Part shown: positions 8,402 to 17,033 of the stretch, one piece after another
Numbering within the stretch: the stretch's first letter is position 1
Layout of the letters: each line of letters opens with the position of its first letter
Origin: Planctomycetota bacterium
GTDB lineage: Bacteria; Planctomycetota; UBA1135; GCA-002686595
NCBI GenBank assembly: GCA_002862085.1
Contig: PKCK01000071.1
Location: 1-32,082 of the forward strand
DNA length: 32,082 bases
Reading direction: 5' to 3'
Program-made: the position numbers and the translations under genes
The notes under the pieces: model-generated
Databases searched by the model: none
Told to the model about the DNA's origin: nothing
Seen by the model: only the letters and a program-made list of their open reading frames with translations

Positions 8402-9544
8402 CTAGCTCGCGAGGTGGCGCGGCAGGTCCGCGACGCGCGCGCAGCCGAGCTGTTCGAGCACCTGGGTGAGCTGACGCTCCAGCATCTCGACCACCTGCGG
8501 CCCGCCCTTCGCGCCCATGGCGCAGATTCCGTACATGAAGGAGCGGCCGAGGAAGGTGAAGCTCGCGCCGCTCGCGATCGCGCAGGCGATGTCCGGGCCG
8601 CCGCGGAGTCCGCTGTCGAAGAGGATCTCCAGGCGGCCCCCGAACTCCTCGGCCAGGCGGGGCAGCGCGGCGATGGTGGAGGTGCCGACCTCGAGCTGCC
8701 GGCCGCCGTGGTTCGACACGATGATCCCGTCGGCGCCCAGCTCCGCCACGAGGGCGCAGTCCTCCGGGTTCACGATGCCCTTGACCACCAGCTTGCCCTT
8801 CCACCGGTCGCGGATGGCCTTGATCCGGTCGGCCGTGAGACGCCCGTTGAAGGTGCGGTTCATGAACTGGCCCAGGTGCTGCATGTTCAGCCCGGGGGGG
8901 ATGTAGGCCTTCATGGTCGCGAACTCGGGCTTGCCGCGGGCGAGCTGCGAGAAGGACCAGGTCGGGTGGCCGACCATCTGCGCGATGTTGCGCAGGGACA
9001 TGCGCGGCGGGATCGCGAGGCCGTTGCGGATCTCCTTGGGCCGGTAGCCGAAGGTCGGCGTGTCGGCCAGCAGCACGAGGACGGGGACTCCCGCGGCCTC
9101 GGCGCGGTCGAGGAGCTGGTCGCGCAGCTCGTCCTCAGCGGGGTGGTAGAGCTGGAACCAGGCGCGCCCCTCGGTGATCTCGGCGGCGCGTTCGATGCTG
9201 GCCGTCCCCACCGTGCTGAGGATGAACGGGATGTTGTGGCGGTGCGCCGCCTCGGCGAGGAACTCGCAGGCGCCGGGCCACACGAGGCCCTGCAGACCTA
9301 TGGGCGCCACGCCGAAGGGGGCGGCGTAGGTCTCGCCGAACAGCTCGGTCGTGAGGTCGGCGCCGTCGTAGTCGAGTACGTAACGCGGCTCGAGCCGGAC
9401 CTCGCGGATCTCGTCCGTGTTGCGGCGCATGTTCAGGTTCGAGTGGCACCCGTTGTCGAGGTACTCGAACGCGAAGGCCGGCGTGCGTCGGCGCCCCTGC
9501 TCGCGCAGGTGCTCGATGGAGGGATAGCGGGGATCGATGGGCAT
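8402..9544 (-). CDS. FMN-dependent alpha-hydroxy-acid dehydrogenase
   Basis: A 380-residue (beta/alpha)8 flavoenzyme related to lactate dehydrogenase (LldD), glycolate oxidase and mandelate dehydrogenase. FMN and substrate residues are visible: the N-terminal FxYL element, PFGVAPIGLQGL, Q131 and Y133 in WFQLY, D161-T-P, K255 in VVKGI, and the catalytic block SNHGGRQL with H279 and R282. The usual Asp after GGRQL is Glu, the GGA turn near the N-terminus is replaced by DNGCHSN, and the phosphate-binding DGGVRRGTD segment reads DSGLRGGPD. The substrate may therefore be unusual. No signal peptide. Start MPIDPRYPS at 9544 is chosen because the 37 residues of open frame upstream are Arg/Ala-rich and unlike any family N-terminus. 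Convergent with ThuA-DUF1080. Confidence 0.92.
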   Translation of the reverse strand: MPIDPRYPSIEHLREQGRRRTPAFAFEYLDNGCHSNLNMRRNTDEIREVRLEPRYVLDYDGADLTTELFGETYAAPFGVAPIGLQGLVWPGACEFLAEAAHRHNIPFILSTVGTASIERAAEITEGRAWFQLYHPAEDELRDQLLDRAEAAGVPVLVLLADTPTFGYRPKEIRNGLAIPPRMSLRNIAQMVGHPTWSFSQLARGKPEFATMKAYIPPGLNMQHLGQFMNRTFNGRLTADRIKAIRDRWKGKLVVKGIVNPEDCALVAELGADGIIVSNHGGRQLEVGTSTIAALPRLAEEFGGRLEILFDSGLRGGPDIACAIASGASFTFLGRSFMYGICAMGAKGGPQVVEMLERQLTQVLEQLGCARVADLPRHLAS

Positions 9545-9555
9545 CGCGTTCCCAC

Positions 9556-9561
9556 ACCATA
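9556..9561 (-). promoter_or_regulatory. Putative -10 hexamer TATGGT
   Basis: TATGGT on the minus strand, with 11 nt between it and the ATG of the FMN-dependent dehydrogenase. No -35 match is seen. It fits the window-wide pattern of TANNNT hexamers just upstream of starts. Confidence 0.35.
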
Positions 9562-9648
9562 GCGGTGCGGAGCGCGGGGCGGGGCGGCAGGCGCGCGTCG
9601 CAGCGTCCATCGCGCCAGCGCGAGGCGCGCCGGATCTCGAGGTCTGGC

Positions 9649-10107
9649 GTGCCATGCTTCGAATGCCGGGGCCCGAAGCCCGTACGTCCTCCTGGCCCGT
9701 CCGTCGTCGTCGATCTCCCCAGCTGCGTGCCGTGCGGTGCTGCGCCCGAGAAGCGCGGCGAACCCGATTGCGCGTGCCGCGGGGCGGTCCTCCCGTGGGA
9801 GCTGTGGGACGAGCTCTCCAAGCGGCGCGTCGAGCTCACGCCCGTTCAGGAGACGGCCCTCGACGAGGCGCTCGAGCGAGCGCGGCGTTCGGCTTCCGAT
9901 CCGGCCTCTCGCATCCGCTCGAGGATCCGGCGCGTCGTCACGCTTCACGTCAGCCGTGGCCACCAGCGGGTGTTGTTCGCGGACGCGGACGTCGGCGTCC
10001 GCGCGGGTGACACCGGCATCGCGAACGTCCTCGGCAGCGCGCTCGTCGGTTTCCGCGTGCACGAGAACGTCGTCGAGTCCGCCGGGGACCGAACGGCAGC
10101 CGGGTAG
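9649..10107 (+). CDS. Hypothetical protein with Cys-rich N-terminal part
   Basis: I do not recognise this protein. From about 9727 on, the frame shows strong G/C third-position preference, so it looks genuinely coding. The start is uncertain: ATG at 9565, GTG at 9649 (chosen; GAGGT lies 5 nt before it) or GTG at 9727. With the GTG at 9649 it has 152 residues. The N-terminal third carries paired cysteines (CFEC, CVPC, CAC), which could bind a metal. Then come VLPWELWDELSKRRVELTP, a helical Arg-rich segment, and a beta-rich end with VTLHVSRGHQRVLFAD and GIANVLGSALVGF. No signal peptide or membrane segment is evident. Its TAG stop is part of the putative -10 hexamer of the sulfatase gene 9 bp downstream. 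Confidence 0.5.
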   Translation: MPCFECRGPKPVRPPGPSVVVDLPSCVPCGAAPEKRGEPDCACRGAVLPWELWDELSKRRVELTPVQETALDEALERARRSASDPASRIRSRIRRVVTLHVSRGHQRVLFADADVGVRAGDTGIANVLGSALVGFRVHENVVESAGDRTAAG

Positions 10108-10110
10108 ACT
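10105..10110 (+). promoter_or_regulatory. Putative -10 hexamer TAGACT
   Basis: TAGACT overlaps the TAG stop codon of the upstream gene, with 6 nt between it and the GTG at 10117. A start site 7 nt downstream would coincide with the start codon. Confidence 0.35.
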
Positions 10111-10116
10111 CCGCCC

Positions 10117-11802
10117 GTGCTCGCTCGTCCGTTCCTCCTCGCCGCGTGCTCGAGCGCCCTCGCCTGCCTCGGGCTGAGCGGATGCGGAGGCGGCGACGGT
10201 GAGTCCCTCCGCGGCGCTCGCTCGCTCGTGCTCGTGACCCTCGACACGACGAACGCGGGCGCGCTCGACCTCTACGGGAAGGACCGCGGGGTCACGCCGC
10301 GCCTCGCTGCGCTCGGCCGCGAGGCGCAGGTCTTCGACGCGGCGCGATCCGTCGCCCCGCTCACGCTGCCCTCCCATGCGTCGATGCTCACCGGGCTCTT
10401 CCCGCCGCGGCACGGGCTGCGGGACAACGGCCTGGCGGCGCTCCCCGACGAGGCCTGGACACTCGCCGAGGCGGCCCTCGACTCCGGCCGCCGCACCGCC
10501 GCGTTCGTCTCGGCCGCCGTGGTGGACCGGCCCTTCGGCCTGGACCAGGGCTTCGAGACGTTCGACGGCCCCGCCCGTCGCCAGCAGGCCGCCGGGGAGT
10601 ACATGCTCGAGCGCAGCGCCGGTGAGACGACCGATCAGGCCCTCGCGTGGCTCGCGAGTCGTCGGGCCGACGAGGGCTTCTTCCTCTGGGTGCACCTCTT
10701 CGATCCCCACGCGCCGTACGAAGCACCGCGCGCGTTCCTCGAGCGGACCCGCGGCAACGCCTACCTGGCCGAGGTGGCGGTCATGGACGACGCCATCGGG
10801 CGGCTGCTCGACGCGCTGCCGCCGGCGGAGGAGTGCGCGGTCATCGTCGTCGCCGATCACGGGGAGAGCCTCGGCCGCCACGGCGAGCCGACCCATGCGC
10901 TCCTGGTGCACGACGCGACGATCCACGTGCCCTTCCTCGTGAGGTGGCCCGACGGCCGCGCCGCGGCGGAGCGCAGCGACGCGCCCGTGAGCGTGGTGGA
11001 CGTCTTCCCCACAGCCCTCGGCATCCTCGGCCTCGACGACGCGGGCGGGCACGACGGCCACGACCTCGCTTCGCTGCCCGCCGCCGACCGGCCCGTGTAT
11101 TTCGAGTCCTACGCGGGCTACGTGGGCTTCGGGCTCGCGCCCCTCGCGGGCGTCGCCGATGGCAACGGGAAGTGGATCGGCGGCGAGGGCGGTCGCTTCT
11201 ACGCGGGCGGCCGCGTCCCCGCGGATCCGCCGAGCGCAGCGGGCACGCCCCAGGCGGAGGCGGACGTGTCACGCTACGTCGCGGCGCTGGAGGCCGTGGA
11301 GAGCGGCGAACGGCTCACGCCAGCGACCGCTGCGGGTTCATCGGACGCCATGCGCGCCCTCGGCTACTCCGGCGCGGGGACGCTCGATCAGTCGCTGCCG
11401 TCGGTCATGGAGGCGACGGCCCGGCCCAGCGTGGCCGCCGGCCTCGCCGACGCGCTCGCCACGTACCAGGCCATGACCGTGGCAGGCGTCGGTAAGCGCC
11501 GCGAGGCGATGGGACTCATGGAGGACCTCCTCGCGCGCAATCCCGGCAACCTCGTCGCGGGCCAGGTCCTCGGCGCGATGCTGATCGAGGAGGGCCGCGT
11601 CTCGGAGGCCATCGAGGCCCTGGAGGACGTTCTCCGGCGCGGCGCCGCGGGGGGGGAGACGCTGCAGCTCATGGGGCTCGCGTACACGCGGGCCGGCCGG
11701 CTGGACGACGCGGTGTCGGTCCTCGAGCGCGCGGCGCTCGCGCGGCCGGGAGATCCCGAGGTCGAGCGTCTCCTCGACGAGGCGCGCGCCGCCGCGCGAT
11801 GA
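10117..11802 (+). CDS. Sulfatase-superfamily lipoprotein with C-terminal TPR repeats
   Basis: A 561-residue lipoprotein beginning at GTG (lipobox L20-S-G-C23). Residues about 35-330 are an alkaline-phosphatase/sulfatase fold: metal-ligand D43 in LVTLDTTNA, the active-site helix T83-L-P-S-H followed by ASMLTG, H193 and H198 in WVHLFDPHAPY, and D247-H248 in VVADHGESLGRHG. The position that is Cys or Ser (formylglycine) in true sulfatases is Thr, and the following Arg is His, so this is probably a phosphotransferase- or phosphodiesterase-like relative rather than a classical sulfatase. Residues about 430-561 form two to three TPR-like helix pairs (AMLIEEGRVSEAIEALEDVL, LAYTRAGRLDDAVSVLERAA), likely a protein-interaction platform. 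The anchor places it in the periplasm or at the outer surface. Substrate unknown. Confidence 0.87.
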   Translation: MLARPFLLAACSSALACLGLSGCGGGDGESLRGARSLVLVTLDTTNAGALDLYGKDRGVTPRLAALGREAQVFDAARSVAPLTLPSHASMLTGLFPPRHGLRDNGLAALPDEAWTLAEAALDSGRRTAAFVSAAVVDRPFGLDQGFETFDGPARRQQAAGEYMLERSAGETTDQALAWLASRRADEGFFLWVHLFDPHAPYEAPRAFLERTRGNAYLAEVAVMDDAIGRLLDALPPAEECAVIVVADHGESLGRHGEPTHALLVHDATIHVPFLVRWPDGRAAAERSDAPVSVVDVFPTALGILGLDDAGGHDGHDLASLPAADRPVYFESYAGYVGFGLAPLAGVADGNGKWIGGEGGRFYAGGRVPADPPSAAGTPQAEADVSRYVAALEAVESGERLTPATAAGSSDAMRALGYSGAGTLDQSLPSVMEATARPSVAAGLADALATYQAMTVAGVGKRREAMGLMEDLLARNPGNLVAGQVLGAMLIEEGRVSEAIEALEDVLRRGAAGGETLQLMGLAYTRAGRLDDAVSVLERAALARPGDPEVERLLDEARAAAR

Positions 11803-11879
11803 GGGCGGCGGCGTGAACTGGGGGCCTGCGGCGAGGAGAGGCCGTTTGGTACAACGCGCCGCCCTCCCGGAGCATCGAC

Positions 11880-13630
<1,751 letters not shown>

Positions 13631-13634
<4 letters not shown>

Positions 13635-14158
13635 AGCTCCTCGGCTCGATCCTCCTGACCGTCGGGTTCCTCGCGGGGGCCTACGTCTCCGTCGCCCAGG
13701 TCGACGCGGTCGACTGGATGCACTACGGGATCTGCGCGGGCCTCATGCTCGCTGGCATGCTCGCCCTGCGCGCGGCGCGCTCCGCGGCTCTGGAGCAGGC
13801 GGGCGATCAGCACGAAGCGGACATCGCGGTGCTGCGCAGCAGCCTCGGCTCGCTCATCGAGAAGGTCCGCGCCTTCGAGACCGTCGAGTCCGACGAGGGC
13901 CAGCTGACGATCCACCGCCGCATCGACGAGGAGCTCATGGAGGACATAGACACCTTCGTCGAGGCCCGCGAGAGCATGATCCCGCGCCTGGGGATGCAGC
14001 GCTACGCGGACATCATGTCCCCCTTCGCCAACGGCGAGAGACTCTTGAACCGCGCCTGGTCCGCGTCCGCGGACGGCTACGTCGACGAGGTCAGGAGCTG
14101 CGTCGCGACCGCCCGGCTCGAGCTGGAGAGGGCGGCCGAGCAGCTGGGGACGGCTTGA
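13631..14158 (+). CDS. Small membrane protein coupled to the OPT transporter
   Basis: A 175-residue protein starting at a GTG that overlaps the OPT stop codon by 3 bases (GTGA). GGAGGT lies 5 nt upstream, so translational coupling is almost certain. Residues 2-20 (KLLGSILLTVGFLAGAYVSV) and about 32-48 (HYGICAGLMLAGMLALRA) are membrane helices. The rest is soluble and helical, with charged heptad-like stretches (EADIAVLRSSLGSLIEKVRAF, IDEELMEDIDTFVEARES, VATARLELERAAEQL), probably cytoplasmic coiled coil. I do not recognise a family. The tight coupling suggests an accessory subunit or regulator of the transporter, made in proportion to it. The frame is open much further upstream, but that only mirrors the transporter gene. 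Confidence 0.85.
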
Positions 14159-14263
14159 GACGAGGAGCGGCGCGTCGGGCTCGTCGCCCCGGTGAGCAGG
14201 GGGCCACGGCGACGTCGCGGTGACTCTCGGCGGCGACGGGCCGCCGCGGCGCGGGATCGCGCG

Positions 14264-14269
14264 TAGGCT
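14264..14269 (+). promoter_or_regulatory. Putative -10 hexamer TAGGCT
   Basis: TAGGCT followed by TCCG, 38 nt before the ATG of the acid phosphatase gene. The same TAGG(C/A)TTC core occurs before the VTC gene (minus strand) and the large sulfatase-fold gene. No -35 box is recognisable. Confidence 0.3.
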
Positions 14270-14307
14270 TCCGTCCTCCTGGTCCTCAGCGCTCGAACCA
14301 TCTCGTC

Positions 14308-15138
14308 ATGCACCGCCGTACTCCGTTCCCCGCTGCGTCGCTCGCCGCGCTCACCGTCCCGCTCCTGACCGCCTGCGCTTCGACGGGGTCCGAGGGCGCG
14401 GTCGGTGGGCCGACCGATCTCGTCCTCGCGACTCTGTTCGTCAACGCCTCGGCCGAGTACGACGCCGCGTGCCGCACGGTCTATGCCGCGGCGACGAGTT
14501 CGCTCGAGGCGAAGATGGCGTCGCGCGGCGCGGGTGCGCGCCCGGCAGCGGTCGTGCTCGACGTGGACGAGACGGTGCTGGACAACTCGCCCTACGAGGT
14601 GCGGCTCATCCACGAGGGCACGGGCTATCCCACGGGCTGGGACGAGTGGTGCAACGAGGCCGCGGCGGAGCTCGTACCGGGGGTCGGTGACTTCATCGCT
14701 CGCGCGCGCGCGCTGGGCGTCGAGGTCTTCTTCGTCACCAACCGCAAGGCGCACCTCGAGGCGGGTACGGCCGAGAACCTGCGGCGTCGCGGGGTCCTCG
14801 AGGAGCGCGACGTGGACGTCGTCCTGATGCGCGGCGAGGTCCCGGAGTGGACGAGCGACAAGACGACCCGGCGCGAGCACGTCGAGCGGACGCACGACAT
14901 CGTCCTGCTCGGCGGGGACAACGTCGGTGACTTCCTCGCGTTCGAGGCCGAGGAGCCGTCGAACGCCGAGCGCGCGCGAGAGATCGCGGCGCGCGGCGAT
15001 CGCTGGGGCGTGGACTGGTTCATGCTCCCCAATCCCATGTACGGCGGCTGGGACGAGGCGGCGATCGGTTACGACTACGGAGCGGACGCGGCGGAGCTGC
15101 GCCGCCGGCGCGTCGACGGCCTCGACGCGATGCGCTAG
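14308..15138 (+). CDS. Class C acid phosphatase, lipoprotein e(P4) family (HAD fold)
   Basis: A 276-residue lipoprotein: signal peptide with lipobox L20-T-A-C23, then a HAD phosphatase domain. The family motifs are complete: nucleophile and acid/base D85-V-D87 in VVLDVDETVLDNSPY, the Thr/Asn motif FFVTNRK, the conserved Lys region SDKTTRRE, and Mg-binding LLGGDNVGDF. The diagnostic MLPNPMYGGWDEA segment lies near the end. Haemophilus e(P4) is an outer-membrane phosphatase acting on nucleotides such as NMN, and relatives dephosphorylate various monoesters. By analogy this one scavenges phosphate or nucleosides outside the cytoplasm. The length is normal for the family. It is separated from the OPT operon by 149 bp with a TAGGCT hexamer, so it is probably transcribed alone. 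Confidence 0.93.
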   Translation: MHRRTPFPAASLAALTVPLLTACASTGSEGAVGGPTDLVLATLFVNASAEYDAACRTVYAAATSSLEAKMASRGAGARPAAVVLDVDETVLDNSPYEVRLIHEGTGYPTGWDEWCNEAAAELVPGVGDFIARARALGVEVFFVTNRKAHLEAGTAENLRRRGVLEERDVDVVLMRGEVPEWTSDKTTRREHVERTHDIVLLGGDNVGDFLAFEAEEPSNAERAREIAARGDRWGVDWFMLPNPMYGGWDEAAIGYDYGADAAELRRRRVDGLDAMR

Positions 15139-15427
15139 GGGAGCCCGAAGGCGCGTCGACGAGAGGCGGGGTCGGAGGAGCCCTCGCGCAGCCGGACCTG
15201 GCCGCCGCGGCTGCTGCGGACGGCCCGGCCGACGGCGGGGGAGCGCGGGGCCTTCGGAGCCGCTGCGGGCGGCGCGCTCGTGTCGCGCAGCGGCCCCGAT
15301 CCGCGCCGGATCCGTGGCTAAGAGTCCTCCAGCCCCTGGACGATCTGCCGGACGGGGGCGTGGAGGGTGCTACTGTCACGGCCCGCCTTCTCTCGAGCGT
15401 GTCACCGCCGCTGCCTCCGGATATCCG

Positions 15428-16537
15428 ATGAACGAGCCGATCCAGGACACCACCCGCCGGACCTTCAACCAGCTCGCAGCCGCGACCGCCCTGGGCGTCG
15501 GGCTCGCGCCGCGGGCTCTCGCGCGCCGTGCTGGACGACCCGCTCCCTTGCGCTGGGGGGTCGTGGGCACGGGGTCGATCGCGAACGCGATGGCGGGGGC
15601 CATCAAGGCCGCGGACGGCGCCGCGCTCGCCGCGGTGTCGAGCCGGCGTATGGCTTCGGCCGAGGCGTATGCGAAGCGGCACGGCGCTGCCCGCGCCTTC
15701 GACTCCTGGGCGGAGATGGCGGCGTCCGACGCCGTGGACGCGGTCTACGTCGCGACCCCGACCAGCGTGCGCGAGGAGATCTGCATCGCGGCGGCGCGGG
15801 GCGGCAAGCACGTGCTCGGTGAGAAGCCGCTGGCGAGCCTCGCGTCGGTGGACCGGATCGTCGCCGCCTGCGAGGAGCACGACGTGGCGTTCATGGACGG
15901 CACGCACTTCGCCCACCACCCGCGCACGGCCGCTCTTCAGGCGGGCCGCGACCGATGGATCGGCGCGACGGCGCTGCTCGACTCCACGTGCGCGTTCAAG
16001 CTCGAGGACCGATCGAACATCCGCTACAACCCGGCCCTCGAGCCCATGGGAGCCATCGGTGACGTCGGCTGGTACACCATGCGCGCGGCGGTCGAGTTCC
16101 TCCCACGCGGCCTCGTACTCGACACCGTCCACGCGGTGCTCCGGCGCGATGAGGAGACGGGCGCGGCAGTCGGCGGCGAGGGTGAACTGCGCTTCAAGGG
16201 CGGCGCGCGCACCTCGTGGAGCTGCGGCTTCGACGCGCAGGGCTCGTCCATGCATGTCCACATCGAGGGCGAGAAGGGCGCGATCGAGGTGCCCGGCTAT
16301 CTCTTCCAGGATCGCGACAACTCGGCACGGATCGTGGTCTCGGAGGCCGGCGCCGCGAAGAGGACCGAGCGCATCGAATCCGACAAGCCAGGCGCGGTCC
16401 TGATGTTCGAGGACATGGCCGCAGCTGCCGCGGATCCGTCGCTCCGGGCGGGCTGGGCGGAGCGGACCCGCCGGACCCAGGCGCTACTGGACGCGATCTG
16501 GCACGTCGGGCTCGCCGCCGAGGTCGCCGGGGGATGA
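15428..16537 (+). CDS. Tat-exported Gfo/Idh/MocA-family oxidoreductase
   Basis: A 369-residue NAD(P)-dependent sugar-type dehydrogenase. It starts with a twin-arginine leader (T-T-R10-R11-T-F, then AAATALGVGLAPRALA), which fits glucose-fructose-oxidoreductase-like export with bound cofactor. The Rossmann fold follows: GVVGTGSIANAMAG, VYVATPTSVREE and HVLGEKPLAS with E132-K133-P134, the cofactor/catalytic Lys. The C-terminal domain contains FMDGTHFAHHPR, MGAIGDVGWYTMRA and an IEGEKGAIEVPGYLFQ beta-sheet region. Substrates in this family are sugars, inositols and related polyols. The ATG at 15428 is the only start that places the Tat motif near the N-terminus. It is monocistronic by spacing: 289 bp upstream hold a TACTGT hexamer (15371-15376) and a GATCCG-CGC-CGGATC inverted repeat (15298-15312). 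Confidence 0.92.
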   Translation: MNEPIQDTTRRTFNQLAAATALGVGLAPRALARRAGRPAPLRWGVVGTGSIANAMAGAIKAADGAALAAVSSRRMASAEAYAKRHGAARAFDSWAEMAASDAVDAVYVATPTSVREEICIAAARGGKHVLGEKPLASLASVDRIVAACEEHDVAFMDGTHFAHHPRTAALQAGRDRWIGATALLDSTCAFKLEDRSNIRYNPALEPMGAIGDVGWYTMRAAVEFLPRGLVLDTVHAVLRRDEETGAAVGGEGELRFKGGARTSWSCGFDAQGSSMHVHIEGEKGAIEVPGYLFQDRDNSARIVVSEAGAAKRTERIESDKPGAVLMFEDMAAAAADPSLRAGWAERTRRTQALLDAIWHVGLAAEVAGG

Positions 16538-17033
16538 CGCGGGGGGGACAGTTCGCCCGTGCTCCGCGCGAGGCGTTCGAGCTTCGCGCCAGCCCGTGGT
16601 CCTCCTTCGCACGGAGGCTCGTGGTGGTCCTGTGAGAGACCGAGGGACCGCGCGGGCTCGTCGTCGAGTCGACCTCGTATCGCCCCTCGCTCTCCATCAG
16701 CATCGCAGCGAGCGAGGACCGTCACGGCGAAGGTCCATGGCCGCGGCGGTCGGTGAGAGCGACACCAGCTCGGCGCGGGCTGCGATCGGGCCCGGCGACG
16801 GAGCGTCCCGAGCCGAGACCTCGTCGGTGACGACGCCCCTCGGCGGGTCGGTGCAGCGGCTCGGGAAGACCACGTTGGAATCGAAGGAGGCGTGCGATGA
16901 GCGCCGTTCGCGGTCCTTCGCGCGGTCGTCGGGAGGAGTCGACATCGCGGTCGATTCACGCGCCGGGTCTGGGGCCTGACGGTAGGATTCCGCCTGCAGG
17001 AGATCTCGGCTCACGGCGCGAGCGACTCGCTCG
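16538..17033. other. Intergenic region, about 500 bp
   Basis: No convincing gene. A plus-strand frame from ATG 16737 to 16979 (80 residues) has fairly high G/C third positions (about 87 % by my count) but an unremarkable Ser/Arg/Gly-rich composition and no recognisable family, so I leave it as doubtful. The right end holds a putative -10 hexamer for the downstream gene. Confidence 0.35.
16983..16988 (+). promoter_or_regulatory. Putative -10 hexamer TAGGAT
   Basis: TAGGAT followed by TCCG, 45 nt before the ATG of the large sulfatase-fold gene. The TAGGATTC core is identical to the element before the VTC gene on the minus strand. No -35 match is seen. Confidence 0.3.

Noticed and set aside
16737..16979. 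A possible 80-residue gene on the plus strand
   Set aside because: Third-position GC is fairly high but below that of neighbouring genes, composition is Ser/Arg/Gly-rich, and no family or convincing start signal is seen; kept only as a note in the intergenic entry.
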